NCBI RefSeq assembly: GCF_900109075.1
Contig: NZ_FNYS01000007.1
Location: 107,631-171,630, forward strand
Direction: 5' to 3'
Source: Myroides marinus
Lineage (GTDB): Bacteria; Bacteroidota; Bacteroidia; Flavobacteriales; Flavobacteriaceae
Length of the DNA: 64,000 bases
In this document: in pieces, positions 16,511 to 26,089 of the stretch
Numbering within the stretch: the stretch's first letter is position 1
Layout of the letters: each line of letters begins with the position of its first letter
The notes under the pieces: generated by a model
Database searches by the model: none
Told to the model about the DNA's origin: nothing
The model's input: only the letters and a program-made list of their open reading frames with translations
Made by a program: the position numbers and the translations under genes

Positions 16511-17038
16511 ATGAAGAAATTAATTCTATCTGCCTTATTATTGACTGTAGGTTTATCTTTTGCATTGCCAAAGGACAACACTAAGTCTAATGCAGCAACA
16601 GGTAAAGTAGCTGTAGAACAAGAGAAAGAGACTTTCTCTAAACCTTATAATGAAGAAGAAGATGCTGATGCTAAACTTACGCAGCTGATCGCTAAAGCTA
16701 AGAAAGAAGGTAAAAACGTATTCGTACAAGCGGGTGGTAACTGGTGTATCTGGTGTCTACGTTTTAACGACTTCGTTCAAAAGGATAAAGATATCAAAGC
16801 GTTAGTAGATAAAAACTTTGTGTACTACCACTTAAACTATACTACAAAAAACAAGAACGCTAAGGCATTCGAAAAATATGCTCCTGAAGGACAAAAGTTA
16901 GGATATCCATTCTTTATCGTTATTAATGGAAAAGGACAAACAACTAAAGTAATCGCTTCTGGTGACTTAGAATCAGGTAAGAGCTATGATGCTGCTAAAG
17001 TAAAAAAGATGTTCGCTGAGAACACTCCTAAGAAATAA
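16511..17038 (+). CDS. periplasmic thioredoxin-fold protein
   Basis: I start at the ATG at 16511 (175 residues); a TTG at 16502 would add three residues before the signal peptide MKKLILSALLLTVGLSFA. After a charged linker, a thioredoxin fold starts near residue 55 with active site NWCIWCLRF (Cys79 and Cys82) and a later GYPFFIVINGKGQ cis-Pro strand. It resembles DUF255/thioredoxin-7-type exported proteins used as periplasmic disulfide reductases. It is divergent from the Crp/Fnr operon and ends at a hairpin terminator. Confidence 0.85.
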   Translation: MKKLILSALLLTVGLSFALPKDNTKSNAATGKVAVEQEKETFSKPYNEEEDADAKLTQLIAKAKKEGKNVFVQAGGNWCIWCLRFNDFVQKDKDIKALVDKNFVYYHLNYTTKNKNAKAFEKYAPEGQKLGYPFFIVINGKGQTTKVIASGDLESGKSYDAAKVKKMFAENTPKK

Positions 17039-17041
17039 TAA

Positions 17042-17074
17042 CAAAGGCTGTCAATCGACAGCCTTGTTTGTTTT
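17042..17074. terminator. terminator between convergent genes
   Basis: Arms AAGGCTGTC (17044-17052) and GACAGCCTT (17057-17065), loop AATC, then GTTTGTTTT. Confidence 0.8.
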
Positions 17075-17088
17075 ATAACGTTAAGCAA

Positions 17089-17661
17089 TTACTTAATCTG
17101 TATAGTCTTTAGGTTAGCAGAGATAGGGATAGCTTTTACTTCTTTATCACTATACATAAATAGCATATCACTTGTCTTTCCTATCATGACACCTTCTAGT
17201 ATCTCTCCTCCTGCATACTCTATCTTTACGGGCTCTTGTATTAAGGTATTCTTATAGCTTGATCTCCCATAATACTGAGCTGCCATCACTAAGTACCAAA
17301 TAAATATAACAAAGTGCATTATATGTCTTAAATTCCTATACCATGAATATTGTTCTAAATTGAATATTGATTTACTATAACTATTGGGAAACTTCTTCTT
17401 CCAATAAGCATCTCCTTTAAATAATAAATAAGTAAGACAAAGCGTAACAACAGTAAAAACAACTATTTTAAAGTCTGCAAATGGCGCTATCAAAAAGTCA
17501 AAAATAGAAGAATAGTCAAAGATATTAATACCGAAGGCATCATACTTATGATAATTAAACAGCATTCCTACACCTATAGCCATTAGATAGGCTAAGGTTA
17601 ATACAAGCTGTGCTGACTTCAGCACCTTGTTTATAATCTCCTTAATAAGGTTTTCGTTCAT
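17089..17661 (-). CDS. hypothetical membrane protein, about three helices
   Basis: I do not recognise the family. The 190-residue product has hydrophobic segments near residues 15-35, 60-80 and 112-130. A soluble C-terminal tail of about 55 residues has short beta-strands (VKIEYAGGEILEGVMIGKTS). It has no signal peptide beyond the first helix. It is monocistronic, and its 3' end faces the thioredoxin-fold gene across a shared terminator. Confidence 0.65.
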   Translation of the reverse strand: MNENLIKEIINKVLKSAQLVLTLAYLMAIGVGMLFNYHKYDAFGINIFDYSSIFDFLIAPFADFKIVVFTVVTLCLTYLLFKGDAYWKKKFPNSYSKSIFNLEQYSWYRNLRHIMHFVIFIWYLVMAAQYYGRSSYKNTLIQEPVKIEYAGGEILEGVMIGKTSDMLFMYSDKEVKAIPISANLKTIQIK

Positions 17662-17782
17662 AAGTACATATTGATGATGCTACCAATAGAATAGCTATAT
17701 ACTCTCAAATATATACATATTTTTAACAAATAATATCAATATAGCAACAAAAACAACTTATAATTACAAGAATTACTGTCAC

Positions 17783-17811
17783 AAAAAAAGCCACTCCTTG
17801 CGAAGTGGCTC
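17783..17811 (-). terminator. terminator after the TonB receptor/lipoprotein operon
   Basis: Arms AGCCACT (17789-17795) and AGTGGCT (17804-17810) with a T tract on the reverse strand. The loop contains CTTGCGA. It lies about 100 nt beyond the lipoprotein stop. Confidence 0.65.
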
Positions 17812-17912
17812 AAAATCTAACCAAACTAATAGATGGAGATAGTAAGACTACCTTCGTCCTTCTATAAAAGTTATTTCTAAGATTAGTAATCTTAGTATCC
17901 TAAAACGATATA

Positions 17913-19118
17913 TTATTTATCGTAGAATTTATCAAAACGTGCGAACCCAGATATCTTATCAGGTAATGTCATTCCTTTAGTTACCTTATCTGTTTTAAGA
18001 TCGTAGATCCATACATAGTTACCTTCTTCTGCACTGTTAATTGCCATATATACCTTTTGATCTTGTGTAAAGAATCCTAATTCATAAGGCTCATCTAGTG
18101 GTAACTCTGTCAATACTCTTACTACTCTTTTTGTCTCTAAGTCTATAATAGCATACCTAGCATTATAGCTACTTCCTTTAGCTGGATCTCTATATGAAAT
18201 AATCATCTTATTATCTCCGATATAATCCATTGCCGTCTCGGGTTTTAATCCTCCTAAAGTCTTTGTAAGGTTAATCTCATAAGATCGATCAATTGTCTCT
18301 TGTCCTGCTATAATTCTAAACAAGTAGATATCATTATTCTCTGAGTTAGTTCTAGTAAAACAAGAATAGTAGAAACTATTGTTATCTTTAATAAAAGAGG
18401 TTCTAAAATAAGGTGATCCACTACTAGCACCGCTACTGCGATTATCTGGTTCTGACTTAATTACTTTAAAGTCGTTATAAGAAATAGTAGCGAAGTTATA
18501 GAAGCTAGGATATACCCACTTAGCACTTCTAAAGCTATATTGTAGATAAACTACTCCGTCTATATATGCTGCAGAACCAATTGAATAATATTCATACCCT
18601 TGTGGGAAAGGTTCTAAGCCTGTTACATCTCCTTGTTTAATAACTTTAAGAGTTCTAACATCAAATACAGTATAACGAATACGCTCTACATCACTAGTAT
18701 CTCCAAATACTAATAAAGTATTATCATCTACCCAAGTAAATGCACTTATATCATTGATATATGAGAAAGGTATTTCTAGTTCAGTAACTAACTTATCTTT
18801 CGTGTACTTCATTTTCTTAAATACACGTTGATCTGTTTTATAGTTATAGATATATCCGTTCTTTACTATGTATGAGTATGTACCTTTAGAGTTGATCTCA
18901 TCTCCTTCTCTATTAAGGTTCATTTCTCCTTGTGTAACATCATTAGTAGCTGTGATATAATGAACAGTATTAGGCCAACTTCCTAAAGCTGATAACAAGA
19001 AGTATTTATAAGTTTCTTCTCCTTCAAATCCTCCTCCTTGTGAAGGCTCTTTACTACACCCTACAACAGTTAGTAATAATAGAAGAATAGATGTAATTGA
19101 ATATGATTTAAGTTTCAT
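17913..19118 (-). CDS. DUF4374-like surface/periplasmic lipoprotein (beta-propeller type)
   Basis: This 401-residue lipoprotein has a signal peptide ending in the lipobox VVGC (Cys21). The mature part has repeated beta-rich segments (FTWVDDNTLLVFGDTSDVER, MIISYRDPAKGSSYNARYAI, KVYMAINSAEEGNYVWIYDL) as in YncE-like propellers. The size and its place directly downstream of a TonB receptor match DUF4374 proteins, which accompany siderophore- or heme-type receptors in Bacteroidota. The family name is my recognition from layout, not a search. The gap to the receptor is 10 nt, so the two form an operon. Confidence 0.75.
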   Translation of the reverse strand: MKLKSYSITSILLLLLTVVGCSKEPSQGGGFEGEETYKYFLLSALGSWPNTVHYITATNDVTQGEMNLNREGDEINSKGTYSYIVKNGYIYNYKTDQRVFKKMKYTKDKLVTELEIPFSYINDISAFTWVDDNTLLVFGDTSDVERIRYTVFDVRTLKVIKQGDVTGLEPFPQGYEYYSIGSAAYIDGVVYLQYSFRSAKWVYPSFYNFATISYNDFKVIKSEPDNRSSGASSGSPYFRTSFIKDNNSFYYSCFTRTNSENNDIYLFRIIAGQETIDRSYEINLTKTLGGLKPETAMDYIGDNKMIISYRDPAKGSSYNARYAIIDLETKRVVRVLTELPLDEPYELGFFTQDQKVYMAINSAEEGNYVWIYDLKTDKVTKGMTLPDKISGFARFDKFYDK

Positions 19119-19128
19119 CTGTAAATGT

Positions 19129-21489
19129 CTATTTTAAAGAATATCTAAATTTGAAATAAAAAGCTCTACCTTGTTTTTGTAACTTAAAGTTATCATAAGC
19201 TAAAGCATTACCAATATTAGTACAGTTCAAAGCAAAGTTGTACTTTCCTTTTGCTACTGAGTAGTTAATACCTACATCGTGTAATGTCTGACGTGGAATA
19301 GTAGGTATATTCTTTTTATTACCATAAGACTGCCAGTTTTTATAGAACCACTCTGTGATAGATACTCCATAAGTTAATTCGATACGAGAGTCTTTTTGGA
19401 ATAAATTGTCTTGTCCAATACTAACATCTATATTACCATATAACCAAGGTTGGTTAGGCACTTCTTTTTTATAAGTTGCAGACTCTACATTATCACTACC
19501 ATTGGCATACTTCGTATTGTCATAAGCATAGTTATATGTAATATTAGCCATTACATTCACTATATTCTTATACTGATAGTTAAACTCCGCCTCTACTCCT
19601 CTAGTGAAGATATTAGATAAATTCTCGTACTTAAATGTACTATTGAATAAGTTTGGTACAGTGTAGATATAATCTTTCGTGTCTCTGATATATCCTGCTG
19701 CATCAACACGTACGAAATGATCGTTAAAACGCTGACTGTAATACATTCCAAAGTTGTAGTTATAACTATTCTCTGGACGTAAGTTTAAGTTACTTGTCAC
19801 TGATATACCATCACCGAAGATTTCTTCTGGTTCTAATAAACGATATGATTTCTCAAAAGAGGCTTTTAAACCAAACTCTTTAGTTATTTTAAAAGTACTT
19901 GCTATACCATATCCCCAATCACCACTCTGACTACTCACTAATTTATCTTTACGAGTAGACGAATTAAACACTGTCTTTTCTAAATCTACTAAGTAATATT
20001 TAGCAAAGAATACATTAGTCCAACGTCTATCAAACCAATCTTGTTGATAGTTAAACGAGAAGATCTGTTTAGTCATCTTCGTTGGATATACATCATACTT
20101 AGACTCGTGAAGTTCGTTATAAGATCTGTTCTTCACATAATCTAACATATGATTAAAGTTCACCTTATGAAAATCTCCTAATCTAAACTCAGTCGTTAAT
20201 TGAGAGAATACACGGTCTCTGTTTTGTCTACTTAATGAAGGGCTTCCCAACTCACTCGCTGCTGATGGAACATAACTTCCATCCCAACTATATTTGCGCA
20301 TTAAAGTATCTGTCCCCTTATCTAAACTCTTAGATAAACCTACGTAGTAATTCACATCAAAACGTCCATTTATCAAATCCTTCTTTTTATACTTCAAGAA
20401 GTAGTTATTAGCTGATCCGTCTTGATTAACACCTCCATAAACGATATCTTGATTAGACCCTGTCTGTATTTGCTTATCAAAAAGAGAATGTGATACTCCT
20501 ACAAACAACATATCAGCCCAAGACTTATCTTCTATACCGAACTCAGCCATCACAAACATAGACTTATAACGATCGTTAAAGCGCTTTACATCTCTATATT
20601 CATACTTCTCTGCACTTGGGTTATAGATCTTCATATTACGCATTGTATAATCATTGTCTGAATAATTATAGAATGAGTTTAATCTCATAATAATCCCTGT
20701 ACTCTTATCTTTTAATTGGCCATTAAGGTTAACCTTATGCGTATTAAAAGAACCTGTAGTATAACTAGCATCTAAATAATCTTTAGAGTTACCACTTGTA
20801 ATAATATCAACTGCACCTCCCATAGCATCTGTACTTAAATGCACTGGTACTACTCCCTTATATATCTCTACGCGTTGAGCCATATTTACAGGTAGCGTGT
20901 TCATATCTACTCCTTTTCCTAACATCTCTAATGGTACACCATCGATGAAGAACTTAACTGCCTTACCAGACATTCCGTTTACTGAGAAGTTATAATCTGA
21001 CCCTACACCACCTTGCTGTCTAACCTTAATACCACTACTTTTGTTTAAGATTTGATTTAAATCAAAAGTACTATTCGCTAGCTTCTTCATATCTACGGCA
21101 CTTACCGCAAAAGCTTGCTCTTTTAGTGCGTCCACCTTTCCTTTAACACTCACTACCACATCATCTAATACTGATGCTTCGTCTTTCATTACTACAGTCA
21201 AAGATTTAGGACTAGAATTGAATTGAACATTGCGGCTTTCTTCTAACAAGCCAACATAACTAAAGATCAGTGTGTGCTGACCTTCCTTGTATTGCAATTC
21301 AAACTTACCATCTAGATCAGTTTGAACTCCTGTTGTACTTCCTTTGATTGTAACAGAAACTCCTATCACTGGAGTACTTTGTGAATCTAGAACGATTCCT
21401 TTCACTTTACCTACTGTACCTTGAGCACTTAAAAGACTAGGTAACAAAAGCAGTAAGAAGCAGAAAAATATTTCCTTAAACGGTCTCAT
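19129..21489 (-). CDS. TonB-dependent outer-membrane receptor
   Basis: The 786-residue protein has four parts in order: signal peptide (1-22); carboxypeptidase-regulatory-like domain (about 28-112, KVKGIVLDSQSTPVIGVSVT); plug (about 115-230, LNQILNKSSGIKVRQQGGVG and VEIYKGVVPVHLSTDAMGGA); and a 22-strand-type barrel ending in the aromatic FYFKFRYSLK. It is much shorter than SusC proteins and no SusD partner is present, which favours uptake of a small chelate (siderophore, heme or cobalamin) over a glycan. A DUF4374-like lipoprotein follows in the operon. Confidence 0.92.
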   Translation of the reverse strand: MRPFKEIFFCFLLLLLPSLLSAQGTVGKVKGIVLDSQSTPVIGVSVTIKGSTTGVQTDLDGKFELQYKEGQHTLIFSYVGLLEESRNVQFNSSPKSLTVVMKDEASVLDDVVVSVKGKVDALKEQAFAVSAVDMKKLANSTFDLNQILNKSSGIKVRQQGGVGSDYNFSVNGMSGKAVKFFIDGVPLEMLGKGVDMNTLPVNMAQRVEIYKGVVPVHLSTDAMGGAVDIITSGNSKDYLDASYTTGSFNTHKVNLNGQLKDKSTGIIMRLNSFYNYSDNDYTMRNMKIYNPSAEKYEYRDVKRFNDRYKSMFVMAEFGIEDKSWADMLFVGVSHSLFDKQIQTGSNQDIVYGGVNQDGSANNYFLKYKKKDLINGRFDVNYYVGLSKSLDKGTDTLMRKYSWDGSYVPSAASELGSPSLSRQNRDRVFSQLTTEFRLGDFHKVNFNHMLDYVKNRSYNELHESKYDVYPTKMTKQIFSFNYQQDWFDRRWTNVFFAKYYLVDLEKTVFNSSTRKDKLVSSQSGDWGYGIASTFKITKEFGLKASFEKSYRLLEPEEIFGDGISVTSNLNLRPENSYNYNFGMYYSQRFNDHFVRVDAAGYIRDTKDYIYTVPNLFNSTFKYENLSNIFTRGVEAEFNYQYKNIVNVMANITYNYAYDNTKYANGSDNVESATYKKEVPNQPWLYGNIDVSIGQDNLFQKDSRIELTYGVSITEWFYKNWQSYGNKKNIPTIPRQTLHDVGINYSVAKGKYNFALNCTNIGNALAYDNFKLQKQGRAFYFKFRYSLK

Positions 21490-21511
21490 TATTTAAATTT
21501 GTTATAAATAA

Positions 21512-21543
21512 CAAAGGTATTGGCATTGTTAATAAAAACCAAA
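21512..21543 (-). promoter_or_regulatory. promoter of the TonB receptor operon
   Basis: On the reverse strand TTTG (21543-21540), a 20-nt spacer and TACCTTTG (21519-21512) form a textbook Bacteroidota -33/-7 pair, about 23 nt before the ATG. No convincing Fur palindrome was seen. Confidence 0.7.
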
Positions 21544-21737
21544 GAATACAGTACTTTATTTTTAACAAGTCTAATTAATTGACTAATAAAATATATAAAT
21601 GGTTGTTTTATAAAACATTAGCAATTCAAACAAATCACAGAATAATACAAATCATTACATTGACAGAATATATCAAGTTATTCAATAACAATGTTTTAAA
21701 TAATTTATACAAGAAGAACTATTACATTTTACTCCAT

Positions 21738-21776
21738 AAAAAAAGCGTAGCCTTATCAGCTACGCTTATATTTTTA
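21738..21776. terminator. terminator after the GH3/beta-lactamase gene
   Basis: Arms AAGCGTAGC (21743-21751) and GCTACGCTT (21759-21767) with A/T tracts on both sides, 12 nt beyond the stop at 21788. Confidence 0.8.
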
Positions 21777-21787
21777 TCCATTAAGTA

Positions 21788-24679
21788 TTAGTTCTTAATC
21801 GATTCATAAATTACTTGTTGAATATCTTCTCTTGTATTTCCCTTAGATAGATTATTTACATTGCTATCTGGGTAAGTACGATTAGACAAGAATACATATA
21901 CTAAGTCTTTCTCTGGATCTGCCCAAGCCATTGTACCTGTAAATCCAGTATGTCCAAAGCTAGACATAGAAGCACAACCACAAGTAGGTCCTGCTGATCC
22001 AGGTTTCTGAGGTTTGTCAAATCCTACTCCTCTTCTACTTCCTTTAGTACAATAAACACATTCGTTAAACGCGTCAAAAGTATTTACTGAGAAGAATCTA
22101 TCTCCACCATATTCTCCTTTGTTAAGGTATAACTGCATCATCTTAGCCACATCTAAAGCACTACCGAATAATCCTGCATGTCCAGATACTCCACCTTGCA
22201 TAGCTGCTCCCATATCGTGTACATACCCCTGAACAGTAGTATATCTATAGTAATTGTCTTCTTCTGTAGGTGGAATTACATTGATATCAAACTTGCGTAA
22301 CGGATTATAAGTCATTCTCCAAGCTCCTATTTTACTGAAATACTCGCTATCTGCTACTTGATCTAATGGTTTGTGATATTTGCTTTCAATGAATTCTTTC
22401 ATCATTATAAAGCCTAAATCACTATACTTATAATCTTTCTTAGTAGATAAGGTAGATTCTCCTATTTGTTTTAGCATTTCATCTGTATATCCTTTTTTGA
22501 TATATAAATTCTCTGATACTTGTGTAGGATACTCAGGTGTATAGAAATAACTGTACAGACTAGGATCAGGGCGGTTATTATCTGCTAACGTTCTCTTGTA
22601 AAAAGGAATCCAAGCAGTTAACCCTGATTGATGTGTCAATAAATCTCTGAACGTAATATCTTCTTTATCTGTATGCTTCATAGCTGGTACTAACTGTCCT
22701 AGCTTAGAATCCATTCTTACTTTATGCTCATCATACATCTTAACTAATACAGGTAAAGTTCCTAAAATTTTAGTCAATGAAGCTAAGTCATATATATCTG
22801 TATTCTGTACTGTTGTCTTCTTATCATAGGTATGATATCCAAATGATTTCTGATAAACTACTTTACCGTGACGAGCTACTAAAACCTGAATACCTGGTGT
22901 ATATCTCTTATCTATGGCACGCTGAGCAATAGCGTCTATCTTAGACAATACATTAGGATCCATTCCTTCGTTAGCTGCAGTAGAGAATCCTAAACGATTG
23001 ATCGCTTTGGTATGAATACCTGTTCCTACTGTAAAGTTTTTATTAATCGATACAGGCAATTTTCCTTTCCCTTCAATTGCTCCAAAAATAACTTGTGCTG
23101 CTGCCTCTTGAGCAAACTTATTGTTTTGATATCCTACGACTAAAGCATTTACTTTATCTAATGGTACAGTCTCTAAAGCATATGGTTTGGCAAATGATAC
23201 TAATACCGTATTAGTTTTAGCGGATAAGTTTCTAACCATTGCTTTTTCTGCATCAGACATATCGTGCTTACGCCAAGGATTATCAACTTTATGATACCCA
23301 ATAATCACACTACTATACTGCGATAAATCTCCTAAACTATCAGGTTTCACATCCGTTAATTCAGTTACTTCAGCATAGTTGCGTAACATATTTAAAAAGT
23401 CTGCTCCACTATCGTCACCTAATCTCATATAAGCTATCTTTTGCTTCTCTAGATTCTTAAATGGCAACAATCTATCTTCGTTTTTAGCAACAGTCATTGC
23501 TTCCTGGTAAAGCTTCTGATTTAAATCGTCATAAACAGGAGCATTTAGGTCTTCTACTAACTTATTCACTTCAATAGGAGTAAATTTAGTTAGACCAGAC
23601 TTATATTTATAAGCCAATACTTTCTTTACTGAATGTGATAGACGCTCTTCTGTAATATCGCCTGTGTTATAAGATTCTAAGATCTTAGTCAATGCAGTAG
23701 GTACATCTTCAGAGAACAACAACAAATCATTTCCTGCTTTAAAAGCTGCTAGATCCACTTCACCTGGTTTTAAATAATTAGCCGCAGCTTTCATATTTAA
23801 AGCGTCTGTAAAGATAAGTCCCTCAAAACCTAATTCTTCTTTTAAAAGCTTTGTAACAATGTTATAAGACAATGAAGTTGGTATATCGTTAGGTTCGTAT
23901 GCAGGCAAGTTTAAATGCGCAATCATAACACTCGATAACCCTTCTTCAAATAGTTTCTTATAAGGGTATAGCTCAACTCTGTTTAATCTACCTTTATCAA
24001 AGTCAATAACTGGTAATTTGTGATGTGAGTCAGTAGAAGTATCTCCGTGTCCTGGAAAGTGTTTTCCTGTTGCGAAAATATTCTGACTCTGGTATCCTTT
24101 AGTAAATGCACTAGCTCGTTCTGTTACTATTTCTCTAGTCTCTCCAAATGAGCGTACACCAATAATAGGGTTCTTAGGATTAATATTAATATCTAATACT
24201 GGCCCGAAATTAAATTGCATGCCTAGACGCTTTGTCTGTAACGCCATGGCTACCCCTACACGTTCGATCAAGTCTAAATCTTGAACAGCACCTAAAGTCA
24301 TATTAAAAGGGAAGCGATAAGTATCATCTAACCTCATATTAAGTCCCCATTCTCCATCAATACCTACTAACATAGGTACACTACTTAATGCCTGTAGACG
24401 ATTAGTCATATTCGCTTGGCGTACTGGTCCTCCCTGAAAAAAGATCAATCCACCTATATGTTGTTCTTGTACTAGCTTTTCTAAACTCTGTACGTGAGCT
24501 TCATTCTTATTAGAATAAGCAGCCACCATAAACAGCTGCCCAATGCGTTCTTCAACACTTAATTTATTATATACACTATCTACCCATTGCGTTTGTCTAG
24601 TCACATTTACCTTAGATTGGCCAAATGCACTTGAAGCAATTAAAAGTAGTACAACAGTCAGTCTTTTCATTAGTTTCAT
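21788..24679 (-). CDS. GH3 beta-N-acetylglucosaminidase fused to a serine beta-lactamase-like hydrolase
   Basis: This 963-residue exported protein has two enzymes. Residues about 35-380 are a glycoside hydrolase family 3 barrel with the NagZ signature KHFPGHGDT (206-214) and nucleophile Asp292 in FTDALNMKAA. A middle GH3 C-terminal-like domain is followed by a class C beta-lactamase/penicillin-binding fold with SLTK (near residue 640), YSD in place of YxN, and HTGFTGT. Together these could trim cell-wall or muropeptide sugars and peptides in the periplasm. The same fusion is known in Bacteroidota. The start could be Met1 or Met4; both precede the same signal peptide. Confidence 0.93.
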   Translation of the reverse strand: MKLMKRLTVVLLLIASSAFGQSKVNVTRQTQWVDSVYNKLSVEERIGQLFMVAAYSNKNEAHVQSLEKLVQEQHIGGLIFFQGGPVRQANMTNRLQALSSVPMLVGIDGEWGLNMRLDDTYRFPFNMTLGAVQDLDLIERVGVAMALQTKRLGMQFNFGPVLDININPKNPIIGVRSFGETREIVTERASAFTKGYQSQNIFATGKHFPGHGDTSTDSHHKLPVIDFDKGRLNRVELYPYKKLFEEGLSSVMIAHLNLPAYEPNDIPTSLSYNIVTKLLKEELGFEGLIFTDALNMKAAANYLKPGEVDLAAFKAGNDLLLFSEDVPTALTKILESYNTGDITEERLSHSVKKVLAYKYKSGLTKFTPIEVNKLVEDLNAPVYDDLNQKLYQEAMTVAKNEDRLLPFKNLEKQKIAYMRLGDDSGADFLNMLRNYAEVTELTDVKPDSLGDLSQYSSVIIGYHKVDNPWRKHDMSDAEKAMVRNLSAKTNTVLVSFAKPYALETVPLDKVNALVVGYQNNKFAQEAAAQVIFGAIEGKGKLPVSINKNFTVGTGIHTKAINRLGFSTAANEGMDPNVLSKIDAIAQRAIDKRYTPGIQVLVARHGKVVYQKSFGYHTYDKKTTVQNTDIYDLASLTKILGTLPVLVKMYDEHKVRMDSKLGQLVPAMKHTDKEDITFRDLLTHQSGLTAWIPFYKRTLADNNRPDPSLYSYFYTPEYPTQVSENLYIKKGYTDEMLKQIGESTLSTKKDYKYSDLGFIMMKEFIESKYHKPLDQVADSEYFSKIGAWRMTYNPLRKFDINVIPPTEEDNYYRYTTVQGYVHDMGAAMQGGVSGHAGLFGSALDVAKMMQLYLNKGEYGGDRFFSVNTFDAFNECVYCTKGSRRGVGFDKPQKPGSAGPTCGCASMSSFGHTGFTGTMAWADPEKDLVYVFLSNRTYPDSNVNNLSKGNTREDIQQVIYESIKN

Positions 24680-24754
24680 TTTAGGTCAAAAAAAAATCAC
24701 CATCAAAAGTCTATTTGATGATGATTTTGATATCGTAAATGTAATTATTACATT

Positions 24755-25240
24755 CTATTTAAAAAAGCGTGAATGCCAACTTTCTGAAGCAGGAACTTCC
24801 CAAAATTCTCTAAATTCACCTAAATCATTAACTAAATTATTGAAAACAATAGTATTAGCTGATACAGATTTTGACTTTACTAAATCTTTAAATTCAATTA
24901 AAGTTTTAAAAGCAATGAATTCACCTGTTTTATAAGTCACATTCATCTTATCTAATAGATCAACGCTATAACGTTGTTCTATATCTTGTATTACGCGTAC
25001 AGATGCATCAATAGAACATCCTGAAGCAGGATGAATATCTTGATCTACTGCTAATACAATAAAACGGTTGTAGAATATTTTATAAGAAGCTTCCAACGGT
25101 GTAGCGTGGGCAGCCCACTCTGCTACGAAAGCTGAAAGATCCTTATCTATATCTTGAACCTCTTCATCTGAGAACTTGCGATTAGATTGGTAAATCCAAA
25201 CTCTCGAATGATCAGGCATTTCTTCAAATGGTTTATACAT
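24755..25240 (-). CDS. conserved hypothetical protein of Flavobacteriia
   Basis: I start at the ATG at 25240 (161 residues, MYKPFEEMPDHSRVWIYQSN), 4 nt after the stop of the upstream Fe-S protein. An in-frame codon at 25267 would overlap that gene. The protein is cytosolic, about 160 residues, with ASGCSIDASVRVIQDIEQRY and a C-terminal FREFWEVPASESWHSRFF. Relatives are often labelled 'ABC transporter ATPase' in databases, but no Walker A, Walker B or signature motif is present, so I do not use that name. Its position after the Fe-S pair suggests a conserved functional link. Confidence 0.75.
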   Translation of the reverse strand: MYKPFEEMPDHSRVWIYQSNRKFSDEEVQDIDKDLSAFVAEWAAHATPLEASYKIFYNRFIVLAVDQDIHPASGCSIDASVRVIQDIEQRYSVDLLDKMNVTYKTGEFIAFKTLIEFKDLVKSKSVSANTIVFNNLVNDLGEFREFWEVPASESWHSRFFK

Positions 25241-25244
25241 AATT

Positions 25245-26036
25245 TTATAAATCTTCTGCGTTTGCAATTAACTCAGCTACGTCTAACACTTTTACTGAGC
25301 TTTCTTTTTCTTTGAATTTAACTCCATCTGTAAGCATTGTATTACAGAATGGACATCCTGCAGCGATAATCTCTGCATTTGTTCCTATAGCTTCTTCTGT
25401 ACGCTCTACGTGCACTTCTTTAGTTCCGTGTTCTGGTTCTTTAAAAAGTTGTGCTCCTCCAGCTCCACAGCAGAAACCATTTTGTCTAGAACGCTTCATT
25501 TCCACAAGCTCTGCGTCTAGCTTTTCAATCAATTGACGAGGTGCTTCGTAAACTTGGTTAGCACGTCCTAAATAACAAGGATCATGGAAAGTAATTCTCT
25601 TTCCTTTAAACTGACCACCTTCTATAGTTAAACGTCCATCGTCTAATAAAGATTTAAGGAATTGAGTGTGGTGAACCACTTCGTACTTTCCTCCTAAATC
25701 AGGGTATTCATTTTTCAGTGTATTAAAACAGTGAGGACAAGCAGTAACAATTTTCTTTACTTCATACCCATCTAAAACTTGGATATTCATCATTGCTTGC
25801 ATTTGGAATGCAAACTCGTTACCTGCTCTTTTTGCTGGATCACCAGTACATCCTTCTTCTGTACCAAGTACTGCAAATGAAACGTTAGCTCTATTTAATA
25901 TCTTTACGAATGCTTTTGTAATCTTTTTTGCTCTATCGTCAAAACTTCCTGAACAACCAACCCAGAATAAAACTTCTGGTTGTTCTCCTCTTGCCATCAT
26001 TTCGGCCATGGTAGGCACAACTAAATTTGCTGACAT
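25245..26036 (-). CDS. (Fe-S)-binding protein with two CCG domains (GlcF/HdrB/LutA type)
   Basis: The 263-residue protein has the duplicated cysteine-rich CCG domain: a first motif with CSGSF and CPHCFNTLKNEY, and a second with NGFCCGAGGAQLFKE and AAGCPFCNTMLTDG. These domains bind noncubane Fe-S clusters in heterodisulfide reductase, glycolate oxidase and lactate utilisation complexes. It follows a membrane ferredoxin-like subunit by 53 nt. Together they look like a two-protein electron-transfer unit whose donor and acceptor cannot be read from the sequence. Confidence 0.9.
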   Translation of the reverse strand: MSANLVVPTMAEMMARGEQPEVLFWVGCSGSFDDRAKKITKAFVKILNRANVSFAVLGTEEGCTGDPAKRAGNEFAFQMQAMMNIQVLDGYEVKKIVTACPHCFNTLKNEYPDLGGKYEVVHHTQFLKSLLDDGRLTIEGGQFKGKRITFHDPCYLGRANQVYEAPRQLIEKLDAELVEMKRSRQNGFCCGAGGAQLFKEPEHGTKEVHVERTEEAIGTNAEIIAAGCPFCNTMLTDGVKFKEKESSVKVLDVAELIANAEDL

Positions 26037-26089
26037 AATCTTGTGTTTATTGAGATAATCCTAATTCGGATTATGATAGTTAATGTTTG

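Noticed and set aside
21579..21791. Forward 70-codon ORF
   Set aside because: It is AT-rich, low-complexity (many N, K, I, Y) and runs through the terminator at 21738-21776 into the GH3 stop.
24543..24935. Forward-strand 130-codon ORF
   Set aside because: It is antisense to the GH3 gene start and the following conserved gene, with no promoter or family features.
24755..25240. 'ABC transporter ATPase' label for this family
   Set aside because: There is no Walker A, signature or Walker B motif in the 161 residues, so the common label looks like propagated misannotation.
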